Shown here: positions 38,678-49,913 of the stretch, piece by piece
How the letters are laid out: every line of letters begins with the position of its first letter
How positions within the stretch are numbered: the stretch's first letter is position 1
Program-made: the position numbers and the translations under genes
Notes under the pieces: model-generated
Seen by the model: only the letters and a program-made list of their open reading frames with translations
The model's database searches: none
What the model was told of the DNA's origin: nothing
Source: Roseateles oligotrophus
GTDB taxonomy: Bacteria; Pseudomonadota; Gammaproteobacteria; Burkholderiales; Burkholderiaceae_C
Direction of reading: 5' to 3'
Length of the DNA stretch: 64,000 nt
Assembly (NCBI RefSeq): GCF_014204525.1
Contig: NZ_JACHLP010000004.1
Location: 434,001 to 498,000, forward strand

Positions 38678-39901
38678 TCAACGCAGATCGTCCATCAGCA
38701 GATTGAGAATGCGCTTGGCGATTTCGTTGGTTTGCTTCTGGCCCTTGTCGTCCAGCACCGAGACGGTGCTGCGCTCGCCTTCGGACTTGACCATCACCCG
38801 GTAGCGCACCTTGGTCGGGCCCTCATCCTTGCTGAAGAGCTTCTGGAAGAAATTGGGCTCTTCCTTGCCGGCCTGGTTGGGGTCGGCATAGCGCAGATAG
38901 AACAGGCCTTGCTTGCGGTCACGGTCTTCCACGGTGAAGCCATGGCGGTCCAGCGACTGGCCGACACGGCGCCAGGCACGCTCGAAGCCTTCGGCCACCT
39001 GCAATTCGTCCGGCACCTCGGCCAGGCTGCGGCTTTGCGGTTTGCTGGCCACGGCGGCCGCGCCGGCGGTGGCCACGGCCCCGCCTGTTGCGACAGCGGC
39101 CGGCTGGCTGGCGGCCGCCTGCAGCGCGGCCTTGGCGGCCTCTTCCTTGGCGCCCAGCTTGAGCATCAGGCGTGAGAGCATCTCACCTTCCAGCATGGGG
39201 TCGCTGGGGCGGGGCTGCCAGGCCGTGCTGTCTTTTTGCTGGCTGGTGTAAACCTCTTGCACGCCTTTGTGCGAGATATGGATCTCGGTGCCGCCGGCCA
39301 CGCGCTCGATGCGGCTGCGGTACATATCGCGCTCGCCGCTGGAGTAGAGGCCGTCAAACACCCGGCCTATGGTGGAGCGGATGATGTCTTGCGGCAGCTT
39401 GGCGCGGTTCTCGTTCCAGTTGGTTTCGATCAGGCCGATATCGGCCTGCTCTTTGGCGATCTCGAAGCCGCGTTCGATCCAGAACTCGCGCACCTGTGGC
39501 CACAGTTGCTCGGGCGGCAGGTCCACGCGCAGAAAGCGCTCGCTGCCATTGCGCTCCAGGCGCACATTGCCGGCGGCGTTCAGGGCCACGGTATTGGCCG
39601 GAGCCGCGCTGCTGGCCTGGGCATTGGCCTTGGCTGCTGCATTGTTCTGCTGGAAGGTGGCGGCGCTGACCACGCCGCCTTGCTGCTGGGCGCGGCCGTC
39701 GCGGGCCAGTTGGCTCAGATCGGGCGGCACGTCCAGGCCGGTGGTCTGCTTGGCGCCGCTGCGGTAGTCCACCTTGTCGGTGGAGATCACATTGTCCAGC
39801 GAGGAGCAACCGGCGGCCAGCGCGCCCACCATCAGCAGACAGGCCAAGGACACCGGGCGGGTCTTGGAAGAAGCAATTGAGGAACGAGTCACGCTAGACA
39901 T
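38678..39901 (-). CDS. bamC: Outer membrane protein assembly factor BamC
   Basis: 407 residues. The signal sequence ends in the lipobox LAAGC, so the protein is a lipoprotein. The N-terminal DKVDYRSGAKQTTGLDVPPDLSQL-type segment (key part DYRS, LDVPPDL) is the BamC region that contacts BamD. Two helix-grip domains follow at about 120-235 and 295-405, joined by an Ala/Val-rich linker. It is a subunit of the BAM complex that inserts beta-barrel proteins. It sits 74 nt downstream of dapA, the classical arrangement. Confidence 0.9.
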   Translation of the reverse strand: MSSVTRSSIASSKTRPVSLACLLMVGALAAGCSSLDNVISTDKVDYRSGAKQTTGLDVPPDLSQLARDGRAQQQGGVVSAATFQQNNAAAKANAQASSAAPANTVALNAAGNVRLERNGSERFLRVDLPPEQLWPQVREFWIERGFEIAKEQADIGLIETNWNENRAKLPQDIIRSTIGRVFDGLYSSGERDMYRSRIERVAGGTEIHISHKGVQEVYTSQQKDSTAWQPRPSDPMLEGEMLSRLMLKLGAKEEAAKAALQAAASQPAAVATGGAVATAGAAAVASKPQSRSLAEVPDELQVAEGFERAWRRVGQSLDRHGFTVEDRDRKQGLFYLRYADPNQAGKEEPNFFQKLFSKDEGPTKVRYRVMVKSEGERSTVSVLDDKGQKQTNEIAKRILNLLMDDLR

Positions 39902-39975
39902 CTCCGGAGGTCAAGGTTGCGCCTGCATGTGAACTCATGGCTTGCACATGCGCGGCGGCTATCAAAATGGGGCGA

Positions 39976-40857
39976 TTAGAGCAGGCCTGCGTCCGTCATC
40001 GCTTGTTCGACCAGGGCCTGGCCGGCAGGCGTCAGGCCGGTGATGGGCAGGCGCAGATGGGGTTCGATGCGGCCCAGGCGCGACAAGGCCCATTTGGCCG
40101 GTGCCGGGCTGGGTTCACAGAACAGATGCTTGTGCAGGCCCAGCAGTTGGAAGTGGATGCGGCGGGCCTCGGCGATATTGCCGGCCAGGGCCGCCTTGCA
40201 CAGCTCGTGCATGGCGCGCGGGGCCACATTGGCCGTCACGCTGACATTGCCCGCGCCGCCCAGCAGCATCAGGGCGATGGCCGTGCCGTCGTCGCCGGAG
40301 TAGATCTTGAAGTGCTCGGGCGCATGCTTGATCAGGTAGGCCGCGCGCTCGATATTGCCGGTGGCTTCCTTGACGCCGAACACGCCGGGCAGGGCGGCGC
40401 AGCGCAGCGCCGTCTCGGGCAGCATATCGGCGACGGTGCGGCCGGGCACGTTGTAGAGCATCATGGGGATGTCTACCGCCTCGGCGATGGCCTTGTAATG
40501 CTGGTAAATGCCTTCTTGCGAGGGCTTGTTGTAATAGGGTACGACGGAGAGCGTGCAGTCCGCGCCGACTTCCTTGGCATAACGGCTCAGCTCGATGGCT
40601 TCGGCGGTGGAATTGGCGCCGGTGCCGGCCATGATGGGCACGCGGCCCTTGGCATGCAGCACGGCCGCGCGGATGATCTCGCGGTTTTCTTCCATGCTGA
40701 CGGTGGGCGACTCACCGGTGGTGCCGACCACGCCGATGACATCGGTGCCTTCGGCGATATGCCAGTCGATCAGCTTGCGCAGGGTGGGGTAATCAACGCT
40801 GCCATCTTCAAGCATCGGGGTCACGAGAGCGACGATGCTGCCAACAAGTCCGTTCAT
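39976..40857 (-). CDS. dapA: 4-hydroxy-tetrahydrodipicolinate synthase
   Basis: 293 residues. It condenses pyruvate with aspartate semialdehyde in lysine and peptidoglycan-precursor synthesis. GTTGESPT binds substrate, Tyr135 in MMLYNVPGR is the catalytic tyrosine and Lys163 in GVKEATGN is the Schiff-base lysine. AGGA lies 8 nt before the ATG, and TAGAAT about 30 nt upstream could be a -10 box. It precedes bamC on the same strand. Confidence 0.95.
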   Translation of the reverse strand: MNGLVGSIVALVTPMLEDGSVDYPTLRKLIDWHIAEGTDVIGVVGTTGESPTVSMEENREIIRAAVLHAKGRVPIMAGTGANSTAEAIELSRYAKEVGADCTLSVVPYYNKPSQEGIYQHYKAIAEAVDIPMMLYNVPGRTVADMLPETALRCAALPGVFGVKEATGNIERAAYLIKHAPEHFKIYSGDDGTAIALMLLGGAGNVSVTANVAPRAMHELCKAALAGNIAEARRIHFQLLGLHKHLFCEPSPAPAKWALSRLGRIEPHLRLPITGLTPAGQALVEQAMTDAGLL

Positions 40858-40907
40858 TGAGCAATTCCTATTAATCGAGCGATTCTACTCAGCCGCACAG
40901 CGCTTTC

Positions 40908-41465
40908 TCAGCCGGGCAAGGCATAACGCTGGAAAACCCCGTTTTCGGTGGATGGGGAGCGAACAGCGGCAACGCGCTGGACATAGCGGCCGTTGACGCT
41001 GTCAAAACCATCCTCGTAGCCGATCACCCGCAGGCCCTGGCAGGCCTGCAGCAGCTCGCCCGGCTGCAGCAGGAATTCGGCCCGCGCCGGCCGGCCTATG
41101 CTTTGCTGGCCATCGGCAAAGGTTTCGTAGATCAGCCAGCCGCCCGGGGCGACCGCCGCCATGATCTGCGGCAGCAGGGGCCGCCAGAGGTAGTTGCTGA
41201 CCAGCACCAGATCGAAAGCCCGCCCGGCCAGCGGCCAGGGCCCGGCCTCGATATCGGCCTGGATGATTTCGGCCTCTTTGAGCTCTTGGCGCAGCGGCGC
41301 GAGGGCGGCCGCGTCGCGGTCCACCCCCGTGACGCGCAGGCCCAGCCCGGCCAGATGGCGCAGATGGCGGCCGCTGCCGCAGGCCAGGTCCAGGGCCGTG
41401 GCACCGGGGCGGCAGGCTTGCTGCCAGCGCAGCAGCCAGGAGGAAACAACAAGATTTGTGTTCAG
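40908..41465 (-). CDS. Class I SAM-dependent methyltransferase with a non-standard start
   Basis: About 185 residues if translation begins at CTG 41465. The SAM-binding ALDLACGSGRHLRHL is upstream of the first GTG (41324), so starting at that GTG would remove motif I. No ATG, GTG or TTG exists in frame between motif I and the preceding gene end. CTG at 41465 overlaps the stop of the 40-residue membrane ORF as CTGA, the same geometry as the ATGA couplings elsewhere in the window. Later YETFADGQQSIGRPARAEFLL-type sequence (key part YETFADG) fits small tellurite-resistance-like methyltransferases. The substrate is unknown. Confidence 0.72.
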   Translation of the reverse strand: MNTNLVVSSWLLRWQQACRPGATALDLACGSGRHLRHLAGLGLRVTGVDRDAAALAPLRQELKEAEIIQADIEAGPWPLAGRAFDLVLVSNYLWRPLLPQIMAAVAPGGWLIYETFADGQQSIGRPARAEFLLQPGELLQACQGLRVIGYEDGFDSVNGRYVQRVAAVRSPSTENGVFQRYALPG

Positions 41466-41584
41466 AAACAGGCCCAGATTTGTTCGGACAAGCCCTGCAT
41501 CAAGCTGGGCTGGAAATAGGCCAGGAAGACCAGGCCCAGCGCCACCAGGGCCAGCAGCCGCAGCAATGCGGGGCGTATTTTCAT
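41462..41584 (-). CDS. 40-residue membrane peptide between MFS and methyltransferase
   Basis: A short frame with one hydrophobic helix (LLRLLALVALGLVFLAYF) preceded by MKIRPA and followed by a short polar tail with one Cys. Its ATG overlaps the MFS stop by 4 nt (ATGA), and its own stop overlaps the presumed CTG start of the methyltransferase. Tight coupling on both sides and a clean helix argue that it is real. I know of no assigned function. Confidence 0.6.
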   Translation of the reverse strand: MKIRPALLRLLALVALGLVFLAYFQPSLMQGLSEQIWACF

Positions 41585-42798
41585 GCCGCCACGGCGCCGC
41601 GCGGGATGGCGCTCTCGCGCACCGGCAGATTCACCAGCGCGGCCATCACGCCAAGCCCGACGGCCAGCCACCAGACCCCATCGTAGCTGCCGCTCAGGTC
41701 GTAGAGCTTGCCACCCAGCCAGACGCCCAGAAAGCTGCCGATCTGGTGGCTGAGGAAGACAAAACCGCCCAGCATGGACATGTGTTGCACGCCGAAGATC
41801 TGCGCCAGCACCGCATTGGTGGGCGGCACGGTGGACAGCCACAGCACGCCCATCACGGCCGAAAAGAGGTAGATGGAGGCCGGCGTCAGCGGCAGGCTCA
41901 GAAAGATCACGATGGCGATGGAGCGCAGGGCGTAGATGGCCGAGAGGATGTAGCGCTTGGGGAAGCGCTGGCCCAGCGAGCCGGCCGCGTAAGTGCCAAA
42001 CACATTGAAGAGCCCGATCAGGGCCAGTGAATAGGTGGCGATCTGGGGGCTGAAGCCATGGTCCTTCAGATAACTGGGCATGTGCACGCCGATGAAGACG
42101 ACCTGGAAGCCGCAGACGAAATAGCCCAGCATCAGCAGCTGGAAGCTGCGGTAGCCAAAGGCCTCGCGCAGCGCCTGGGCAATGCTTTGCTGCTGGCCGT
42201 GGGCGGCTTGCGCACCCTTGGGTTCGCGCAGGCCCAGGGCCAGCGGCAGGATGATGAGCGCTGCACAGGCCAGGATGAAAAGAGCGTTTTGCCAGCCCGT
42301 GTGGCCGATCAGCCAGTTCTCCACCGGCACCATCAGGAACTGCCCGAAGCTGCCCGCCGCCGCCGCCACGCCCATGGCCCAGGAGCGCTTCTCGGGCGCC
42401 ACATTGCGGCCGATGACGCCGTAGATCACCGCGTAAGTCGTGCCCGACTGGGCGATGCCTATCAGCAGGCCGGCGCTGCCGGTGAAGGCCAGGCCCGAGG
42501 TCGACAGCGCCATCAGCACCAGGCCCAGGGCATAGAGCGCGCCACCGGCCAGCAGCACGCGGAAAGGGCCGTAGCGGTCGGCCAGCATGCCGGTGAAAGG
42601 CCCGGCCAGGCCCCAGGCCAGGTTCTGTATCGCCAGGGCGAAGGCAAAGGTCTCGCGGGTCCAGCCGCGTTCCAGGGTGATGGGCTGCAGCCACAGGCCG
42701 AAGCCGTGGCGTATGCCCATGGACAGGGTCACGATCAGGGCGCCGCAGAGCAGCACCTGGCGCATGGACAAGCGTGGGGGGAGGGCGGGGGCAGTCAT
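41581..42798 (-). CDS. MFS transporter (OFA/monocarboxylate-like)
   Basis: 405 residues with about 12 membrane helices. GIRHGFGLWLQPITLERGWTRETF-type N-terminal sequence (key part RHGFGLWLQP, ERGWTRE) and GMLADRYGPFRV resemble the oxalate/formate and monocarboxylate antiporter branch of the MFS. The substrate is probably an organic acid or similar small anion, which is an inference. The next gene, a small membrane ORF, overlaps by 4 nt. Upstream it is divergent from a flavoprotein gene, with 126 nt between them. Confidence 0.88.
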   Translation of the reverse strand: MTAPALPPRLSMRQVLLCGALIVTLSMGIRHGFGLWLQPITLERGWTRETFAFALAIQNLAWGLAGPFTGMLADRYGPFRVLLAGGALYALGLVLMALSTSGLAFTGSAGLLIGIAQSGTTYAVIYGVIGRNVAPEKRSWAMGVAAAAGSFGQFLMVPVENWLIGHTGWQNALFILACAALIILPLALGLREPKGAQAAHGQQQSIAQALREAFGYRSFQLLMLGYFVCGFQVVFIGVHMPSYLKDHGFSPQIATYSLALIGLFNVFGTYAAGSLGQRFPKRYILSAIYALRSIAIVIFLSLPLTPASIYLFSAVMGVLWLSTVPPTNAVLAQIFGVQHMSMLGGFVFLSHQIGSFLGVWLGGKLYDLSGSYDGVWWLAVGLGVMAALVNLPVRESAIPRGAVAA

Positions 42799-42924
42799 GG
42801 GCGGACTCTAGCCAGAAATGCAAGACCCGGCTGTCCCGCAGGTGATCTAGGGTTTGATGGGGGATGCGGGCCCGCCTTGCGCTTGCACAATGCGGCCACC
42901 TCAAGCACCGCCCGTTCGAGACCG

Positions 42925-44166
42925 ATGCCTCAAGAACTCAACCGCCCCGCCAGCGAGCTACCCACCCAATGCGAGTTTCTGGTCATCGGTGCAGGCCCTG
43001 CGGGCAGCGCCTGTGCGCGCATGCTGGCCCTGGCGGGTCGCGATGTGGTGTTGGTCGATGCCCAGGCTTTTCCGCGCGAGAAAACCTGCGGCGACGGCCT
43101 GGTGCCCGATGCCTTGGCCGCGCTCCAGCGCCTGGGCCTGCGGGAGACGGTTATGGCTCGGGCGCAGAAGGTCAGCCATGCGCGCTGCATAGGCCCCAGC
43201 GGCGGGGCCGTCGAGGTGCCGGGCGAGATGGCGGTGCTGCCGCGCCGGCTGCTGGACGAAATCCTCTGCCGCGCTGCCGTCAACGCCGGGGCGCGCATGT
43301 TCGCACCGCTGCGCTTCGTGTCGGTGCTGCAGGATGAGCAGGGTCGGGTGATGGGCGCCGAGCTCAGCAGCGGCGAGCAGCGCTGCGAGTTGCGCGCTCG
43401 CTGGGTGGTTTTGGCCACGGGGGCGGCCGCGCCGCCCCTGCAAGGCGCCGACCTGGCGCATCGGCGCTCACCCAGCAGCATTGCCTTGCGGGGCTATTTT
43501 GAGCTGCCGGGTCTGGAGGCCGAGCTGAGTCAGCTGAACTTTGTCTGGCACCCCCGCATCAGCCACGGCTATGGCTGGATATTCCCGGTGGGCGCGGGCG
43601 TTTTCAATGTGGGCGTGGCGATTCTCGATTCCCATAATGTGGAGGATGAGCGGGGGCAACGCGGCATGAAAAACCTCAATCTGCGCCATTTGTTCGCCGA
43701 GTTCTGTGCCATCCATCCTCTGGCCCGCAAGCTGGTCCAGGAGGGGCGCAGCCTGGGCGAGCTGAAGGGTGCGCCGCTGCGCTGCAATCTGGACGGCGCG
43801 GCCCTGGGTCGGCCCGGCCTGCTGGCCACCGGCGAGGCGATTGGCAGCACTTATGCCTTCACCGGCGAGGGCATAGGCAAGGCGATGGAGACGGGCATAC
43901 ATGCCGCCGAGGTCTTGCTGCAGGGCCAGCCGGACGCCGAGCTGCTGCAAGCCTACGCCGCCCGCCTGGAGCTGCTGCGCCCACGCTTTCAGATGTACCG
44001 CAAGGCGACCAGCTTCAACCGCTATCCCCGCCTGGTCGATCTGGTGATCTGGCGCGCCGGCAAGAGCCCGCGCCTGATCCAGTCCATGGCCGGTATCTTG
44101 AACGAGACCCGTATGCCGGGCTCCTTGCTGAGCTGGCGCGGTGTCAAGCGCCTGCTGCTGGGTTAA
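42925..44166 (+). CDS. Geranylgeranyl reductase family FAD-dependent oxidoreductase
   Basis: 413 residues. VIGAGPAGSACARMLA binds the FAD ADP moiety, KTCGDGLVPDAL is the geranylgeranyl-reductase-family motif, and LLATGEAIGSTYAFTGEGIGKAM (key part GEAIGSTYAFTGEGI) closes the FAD site. Members reduce isoprenoid chains or act as hydroxylases. Its neighbours (MFS and amidohydrolase) do not settle its role, and no chlorophyll or carotenoid synthesis genes are in view. It converges on the amidohydrolase gene, leaving 3 nt between the stops. Confidence 0.85.
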   Translation: MPQELNRPASELPTQCEFLVIGAGPAGSACARMLALAGRDVVLVDAQAFPREKTCGDGLVPDALAALQRLGLRETVMARAQKVSHARCIGPSGGAVEVPGEMAVLPRRLLDEILCRAAVNAGARMFAPLRFVSVLQDEQGRVMGAELSSGEQRCELRARWVVLATGAAAPPLQGADLAHRRSPSSIALRGYFELPGLEAELSQLNFVWHPRISHGYGWIFPVGAGVFNVGVAILDSHNVEDERGQRGMKNLNLRHLFAEFCAIHPLARKLVQEGRSLGELKGAPLRCNLDGAALGRPGLLATGEAIGSTYAFTGEGIGKAMETGIHAAEVLLQGQPDAELLQAYAARLELLRPRFQMYRKATSFNRYPRLVDLVIWRAGKSPRLIQSMAGILNETRMPGSLLSWRGVKRLLLG

Positions 44167-44169
44167 GGA

Positions 44170-45447
44170 CTACTGGCTCAGCACCCGCCCTTGCTTGACC
44201 CGCAGCTGGATGCGCTCCAAGGCCTCCAGTCCTTGCAAGGGATTGCTCTTGAGCAGCAGAAAGCTGGCCTCGCAGCCATTGTCAAAACAGGCGATCTTGC
44301 GCTTGGGGAAGAGGGCGCGCGGCGTGTCCACCGTGGCCAGGCGCAGCAGCTGGCTGCGGTCCAGCAGGCCCAGGGCGTCCAAGGTGCGCAGCTCGCTCAG
44401 CGCCGTGCCGTTGTAGAGGTCGGAGCCCAGCAGCAGCGGCACCTTGGCCTCCAGCAGGCGGCGCAGATTCTCGGCCTGCAGCTGGCGCACGGCGGCCAGG
44501 GTCTCGGCCGGCATGGGGAAGAGCTTGCTGCCCGAGATGGCGGTGATGACGCTGAGCTTCTTTTTGGCCGCCTCGGCCGCCGCCTCGGGGCTGATGCGGT
44601 AGCGCTCGGCCGTCGTGCCCTCGAAGAAATGGAGGCCCGGCAGGCGGGCCACCCAGTCCACCCCGCTCTGGGTGGCCAGGGCGAAGTCGGCGGCGGTGTC
44701 GGCCTGGGCGATGACCTTGTAGCCATCCTGGTGGGCGCGCTTGACGATAGCCCCCACCAGCTCGGGCCTCAGCCCCAGGCGGCCGTGCTGCTTGGGCTCG
44801 CTGCGCAGCTCGGGGCTTTCCGAGCGGCTGATCATCAGCTTGATGGAGTCGCTTTTGCGCGGCCCGACCAGCGGCCACTTTTGATTGAGGTCCTGCAGCG
44901 TGTCCATCACCAGCACGGCCTTGTCGATGAAGTCCTCGGCGCGCAGCTTGGGGTCGTCGCCCAGCAACTGGGCCAGGGGCTGGCCTTCGCTGGCGGTGAT
45001 GCAGGCGCTGTTGAACAAGACCTCGGGCGAGGCGGCCTGGGCGGCGATGGGCCGCATCTCGGCCACCGCCTTGGGCTCGCCGCATTGCTGGGCGGTGTAG
45101 AAGACGCCGTCGCGCAGATAGCTGGGCGCATAGCGCGCAAAGCCCCACAAGGTCTGCAGATTGTGGTTGTGGGCATCGGCCAGGGGCGGGATCAGGAACT
45201 GGCCCTTCAGGTCCATCTGACGCTGGGCTTTTTTGATGCGTTGGTCGGTGAAGCGGCCGTCCTTGACGTAGAGCGTGCCGCGCTGCAAGCCCTTGCCATC
45301 GAACCATTGGGCGTTTTTCAGCTCCATGCTCAGCGCGGCGCTGGCCTTGAAGTAAGGCGTCTCGGGTTCGGGATTGGCGGCGGCCGGGACCGTGGCGAGC
45401 AGCAGGCTCAGGCCGAGTGAGAAGGGAAGGATGCGGGGAACTTTCAT
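44170..45447 (-). CDS. Secreted amidohydrolase-family protein with altered metal ligands
   Basis: 425 residues with a signal peptide ending around AAA-NPEP (residue 24). ADAHNHN supplies His93 and His95, the HxH metal pair, and Lys203 in SIKLMIS and Asp343 in GSDLYNG fit other conserved positions. At the two remaining histidine positions I read Gln248 (VIAQADTAADF) and Arg268 (WVARLPG), where relatives have VHxxT and AHLPG. The protein may bind one metal, have changed chemistry or be inactive. It is probably periplasmic. Confidence 0.82.
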   Translation of the reverse strand: MKVPRILPFSLGLSLLLATVPAAANPEPETPYFKASAALSMELKNAQWFDGKGLQRGTLYVKDGRFTDQRIKKAQRQMDLKGQFLIPPLADAHNHNLQTLWGFARYAPSYLRDGVFYTAQQCGEPKAVAEMRPIAAQAASPEVLFNSACITASEGQPLAQLLGDDPKLRAEDFIDKAVLVMDTLQDLNQKWPLVGPRKSDSIKLMISRSESPELRSEPKQHGRLGLRPELVGAIVKRAHQDGYKVIAQADTAADFALATQSGVDWVARLPGLHFFEGTTAERYRISPEAAAEAAKKKLSVITAISGSKLFPMPAETLAAVRQLQAENLRRLLEAKVPLLLGSDLYNGTALSELRTLDALGLLDRSQLLRLATVDTPRALFPKRKIACFDNGCEASFLLLKSNPLQGLEALERIQLRVKQGRVLSQ

Positions 45448-45527
45448 AGCCTGCCCATGCTAGCCGGGTTTGCCGGGCGGCCCCCGTGCGAAGATGGTTC
45501 CGCCCCAGAACAGCGAGGAGCCAAGGC

Positions 45528-46562
45528 TTGAAAACGGTTTACAACGACAGGCACGGTCAGCACGCCGCCAGGCACGAGTTTTTTCGCGGGCAGTTGGTGC
45601 CGGCGTTTGAGATTCCGGCCCGCGCCTACTACGTTTTGCAGGCGCTGCAGGCCGCCGAGCTAGGCCCCATCCTGCCCCCCGAGGATCATGGCTTGGCGCC
45701 GCTGGCCCGGGTGCATAGCGCTGCTTATCTGGATTTTTTGAGCGGTGCTTGGGCCGAGTGGCAGGGCCTGGGCGGCGAGGGCGATGCCTTTCCCGCCGTC
45801 TGGCCGGTGCGCACGCTGCGCGCCGATGTGCTGCCGCGCAGCTTTGCGGCTCGCCTGGGCTTGTACTCGATGGACAGCGGCACGCCGCTGACGGCCGGTG
45901 CCTGGCCGGCCGCCTACTGGGGTGCGCAATGCAGCCTGACGGCTTTGGATCTCGTCCTGGCTGGTGAGCGCAGCGCCTATGTGCTGACGCGCCCGCCGGG
46001 CCATCATGCGGGCGCCGATTTCTTTGGGGGTTACTGCTTCGTCAACAACGCGGCCGTGGCGGCCCAGGCGGCGCTGGATCGCGGCTTGAAAAGAGTCGCC
46101 ATCCTGGACGTGGACTACCACCACGGCAACGGCACGCAAGCTTGTTTTTACGAACGTGCCGATGTCTTTTTCGCCAGCATCCATGGCGACCCGCTGACCG
46201 AATACCCCTTCTTCCTGGGCCATGCGGACGAGACCGGCGCGGGCGCCGGCCTGGGTTTCAACGCCAATTTCCCCCTGCCCGCCGGCGCCAGCAATGAGGC
46301 CTGGTTCGCGTGCCTGGACGCCGCCCTGGCGCGCCTGCAAGCCTATGCGCCCGAGCTGCTGATCGTCTCCCTGGGCGTGGACACCTATGGCGGCGACCCG
46401 ATCTCGCACTTCCAGCTGGACCGGCCGGAGTTCAGCTTGCTCGGCCAGCGCATCCGGCGCTTTGGCGCACCCACGCTCTGGCTGCAGGAGGGCGGCTACG
46501 CCACCGAGGCGATTGGCCACAATGTGCTGGCCGTGCTGCGAGGTTTTGAGAGCAGCACTTAG
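45528..46562 (+). CDS. Histone deacetylase-like / acetylpolyamine amidohydrolase family protein
   Basis: 344 residues. The start is TTG at 45528 with GAGGAG 7 nt upstream, giving MKTVYNDRHGQHAARHEFF, the usual N terminus of acetylpolyamine amidohydrolases. RPPGHHAGADFFGGYCF contains the catalytic His pair, DVDYHHGNGTQ provides the zinc Asp and His, and SLGVDTYGGDP the second Asp. It would deacetylate acetylpolyamines or other small amides in the cytosol. It precedes parE by 21 nt and may share a transcript with it. Confidence 0.9.
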   Translation: MKTVYNDRHGQHAARHEFFRGQLVPAFEIPARAYYVLQALQAAELGPILPPEDHGLAPLARVHSAAYLDFLSGAWAEWQGLGGEGDAFPAVWPVRTLRADVLPRSFAARLGLYSMDSGTPLTAGAWPAAYWGAQCSLTALDLVLAGERSAYVLTRPPGHHAGADFFGGYCFVNNAAVAAQAALDRGLKRVAILDVDYHHGNGTQACFYERADVFFASIHGDPLTEYPFFLGHADETGAGAGLGFNANFPLPAGASNEAWFACLDAALARLQAYAPELLIVSLGVDTYGGDPISHFQLDRPEFSLLGQRIRRFGAPTLWLQEGGYATEAIGHNVLAVLRGFESST

Positions 46563-46583
46563 CGCCGCCTAGAATCCCGCCCC

Positions 46584-48581
<1,998 letters not shown>

Positions 48582-48582
48582 G

Positions 48583-48622
48583 CCCACCCCCGAAGCGCGT
48601 CGCGCCTCCCCCTCAAGGGGGC
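48583..48622. repeat. Short hairpin-bearing intergenic element, possible dispersed repeat
   Basis: It contains CCCCCGAAGCGCG and CCCCC-TCAA-GGGGG. Elements of this look are scattered in intergenic spaces of many Burkholderiales genomes, from memory. No second copy was noticed in this window. It lies directly after the parE stop. Confidence 0.45.
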
Positions 48623-48687
48623 AAGACCAGCAGCCCGGCAGAGCCGGTTCTGCGGTCTCTGCTGGGTGAAAGCAAACTCATTCCGTG

Positions 48688-49224
48688 ATGTCGAAGATCC
48701 ATCTGCGTCCCAGCATGCTGTCCGACCTGGACTATGTGGTTTCGGTCGAGCAGGACGGCGCCAACCGCCCCTTCATCACGCCCTGGGAGCGGGTGCAGCA
48801 CGAGGGCGCGCTGCGCTTCCCGGACTCGCGCCACTTCATCATCGAGGCCGGGCCGGCGCTGGAGCGCGCCGGCTTTGTGATCTTCCAGGGCTGCCGCAAC
48901 CCGCATGGCTCGGTGGAGCTCAAGCGCATCGTGCTGGCCCGCCAGGGCCAGGGCCTGGGCCTGGGCCGCGAGGCCTTGCGCCTGCTGAAGAAAATGGCCT
49001 TCACCCAGCTGCATGCCCACCGCTTCTGGCTGGATGTGAAGGCGCTCAATGTGCGCGCGCTCAAGCTCTACGAGAGCGAGGGCTTTGTCACCGAGGGCCG
49101 TTTGCGTGAGAGCGTGCGCATCACGGCCGAGGGCGCGGACGGTTACGACAGCCTGATCGTCATGTCCATGCTGGACCGCGAATACCAGGCCCGTGTGGCC
49201 CTGGGCGAGGAACAACAGCCATGA
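48688..49224 (+). CDS. GNAT family N-acetyltransferase
   Basis: 178 residues. [23 protein letters not shown] holds the acetyl-CoA-binding Q/R-x-x-G-x-G/A loop, and [19 protein letters not shown] is the GNAT motif B. The pattern resembles RimJ/RimL-type protein or small-molecule acetyltransferases; the substrate is unknown. The ATG at 48688 was preferred to GTG one codon upstream. The stop overlaps the transglycosylase ATG by 4 nt. It lies within the parE-parC interval. Confidence 0.88.
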   Translation: MSKIHLRPSMLSDLDYVVSVEQDGANRPFITPWERVQHEGALRFPDSRHFIIEAGPALERAGFVIFQGCRNPHGSVELKRIVLARQGQGLGLGREALRLLKKMAFTQLHAHRFWLDVKALNVRALKLYESEGFVTEGRLRESVRITAEGADGYDSLIVMSMLDREYQARVALGEEQQP

Positions 49225-49913
49225 TCGCCCGTGCCCTGTGCTTGGCCGCCTTGAGCTGGGCCGCTGCGGCCCACGCCGAGCTATGGGGTTATGTGGACGC
49301 GCAAGGCGTGGCCCATCTGGCCGGCAAGCCCTTGTCGGGGCAGTACAGCCTGGTCCTGGCCGGCAAGCAGGACAAGTCCGCGGAGCCAGGCCGCGTACCC
49401 GGCAAGACCGACGGCAGCCTGGGCCTGCTGACCTGGCTGGAGATCGCGCCCGAGGTCAAGGCGGTGCAGCCTTTTCTGCGCGAGGCGGCCCAGGCGCACG
49501 GCGTGGACATGGAGCTGCTCAAGGCCATCATCGCGGTGGAGTCGGGCTTCAAACGCGATGCCGTCTCGCCGCGCGGCGCCCTCGGCCTGATGCAGATCAC
49601 CACGGTGGCGGGCGAGCGCTATGCCGGCATCGCCGCGCCCGAGCTGGCGCAGCGTCTGCTGGACCCGCGCACCAATGTGCTGACCGGGGCCCGCATGCTG
49701 GCCGATTTGATGCAACGCTTTGGCCGCATCGACGCGGCCCTGGCGGCCTGGAATGCCGGCGAGGGCGCGGTGCGCCGTGCCGGCGGGCGCATGCCGCCGA
49801 TTCTCGAAACCCAGGCCCATGTCCATCTGGTGCTGGAGCTGTATTGGGCGCTCTTGCAGAAACGCCTGCCCGCCCAGGCCCAGCATCTGAAGATTCACTC
49901 CTCTCAACCATGA
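49221..49913 (+). CDS. Lytic transglycosylase (SLT domain)
   Basis: 230 residues with a signal peptide ending near AHA-ELWGY (about residue 19). The SLT domain (about 95-205) has the catalytic Glu in [23 protein letters not shown] (key part [14 protein letters not shown]) and later AWNAGEGAV. It cleaves peptidoglycan in the periplasm to form anhydromuropeptides. It overlaps the GNAT gene and the parC gene by 4 nt each. A transglycosylase between parE and parC occurs in other Burkholderiales, from memory. Confidence 0.92.
   Translation: MIARALCLAALSWAAAAHAELWGYVDAQGVAHLAGKPLSGQYSLVLAGKQDKSAEPGRVPGKTDGSLGLLTWLEIAPEVKAVQPFLREAAQAHGVDMELLKAIIAVESGFKRDAVSPRGALGLMQITTVAGERYAGIAAPELAQRLLDPRTNVLTGARMLADLMQRFGRIDAALAAWNAGEGAVRRAGGRMPPILETQAHVHLVLELYWALLQKRLPAQAQHLKIHSSQP

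Noticed and set aside
40908..41324. Methyltransferase starting at GTG 41324
   Set aside because: This start would delete SAM motif I, which is clearly encoded in frame upstream.
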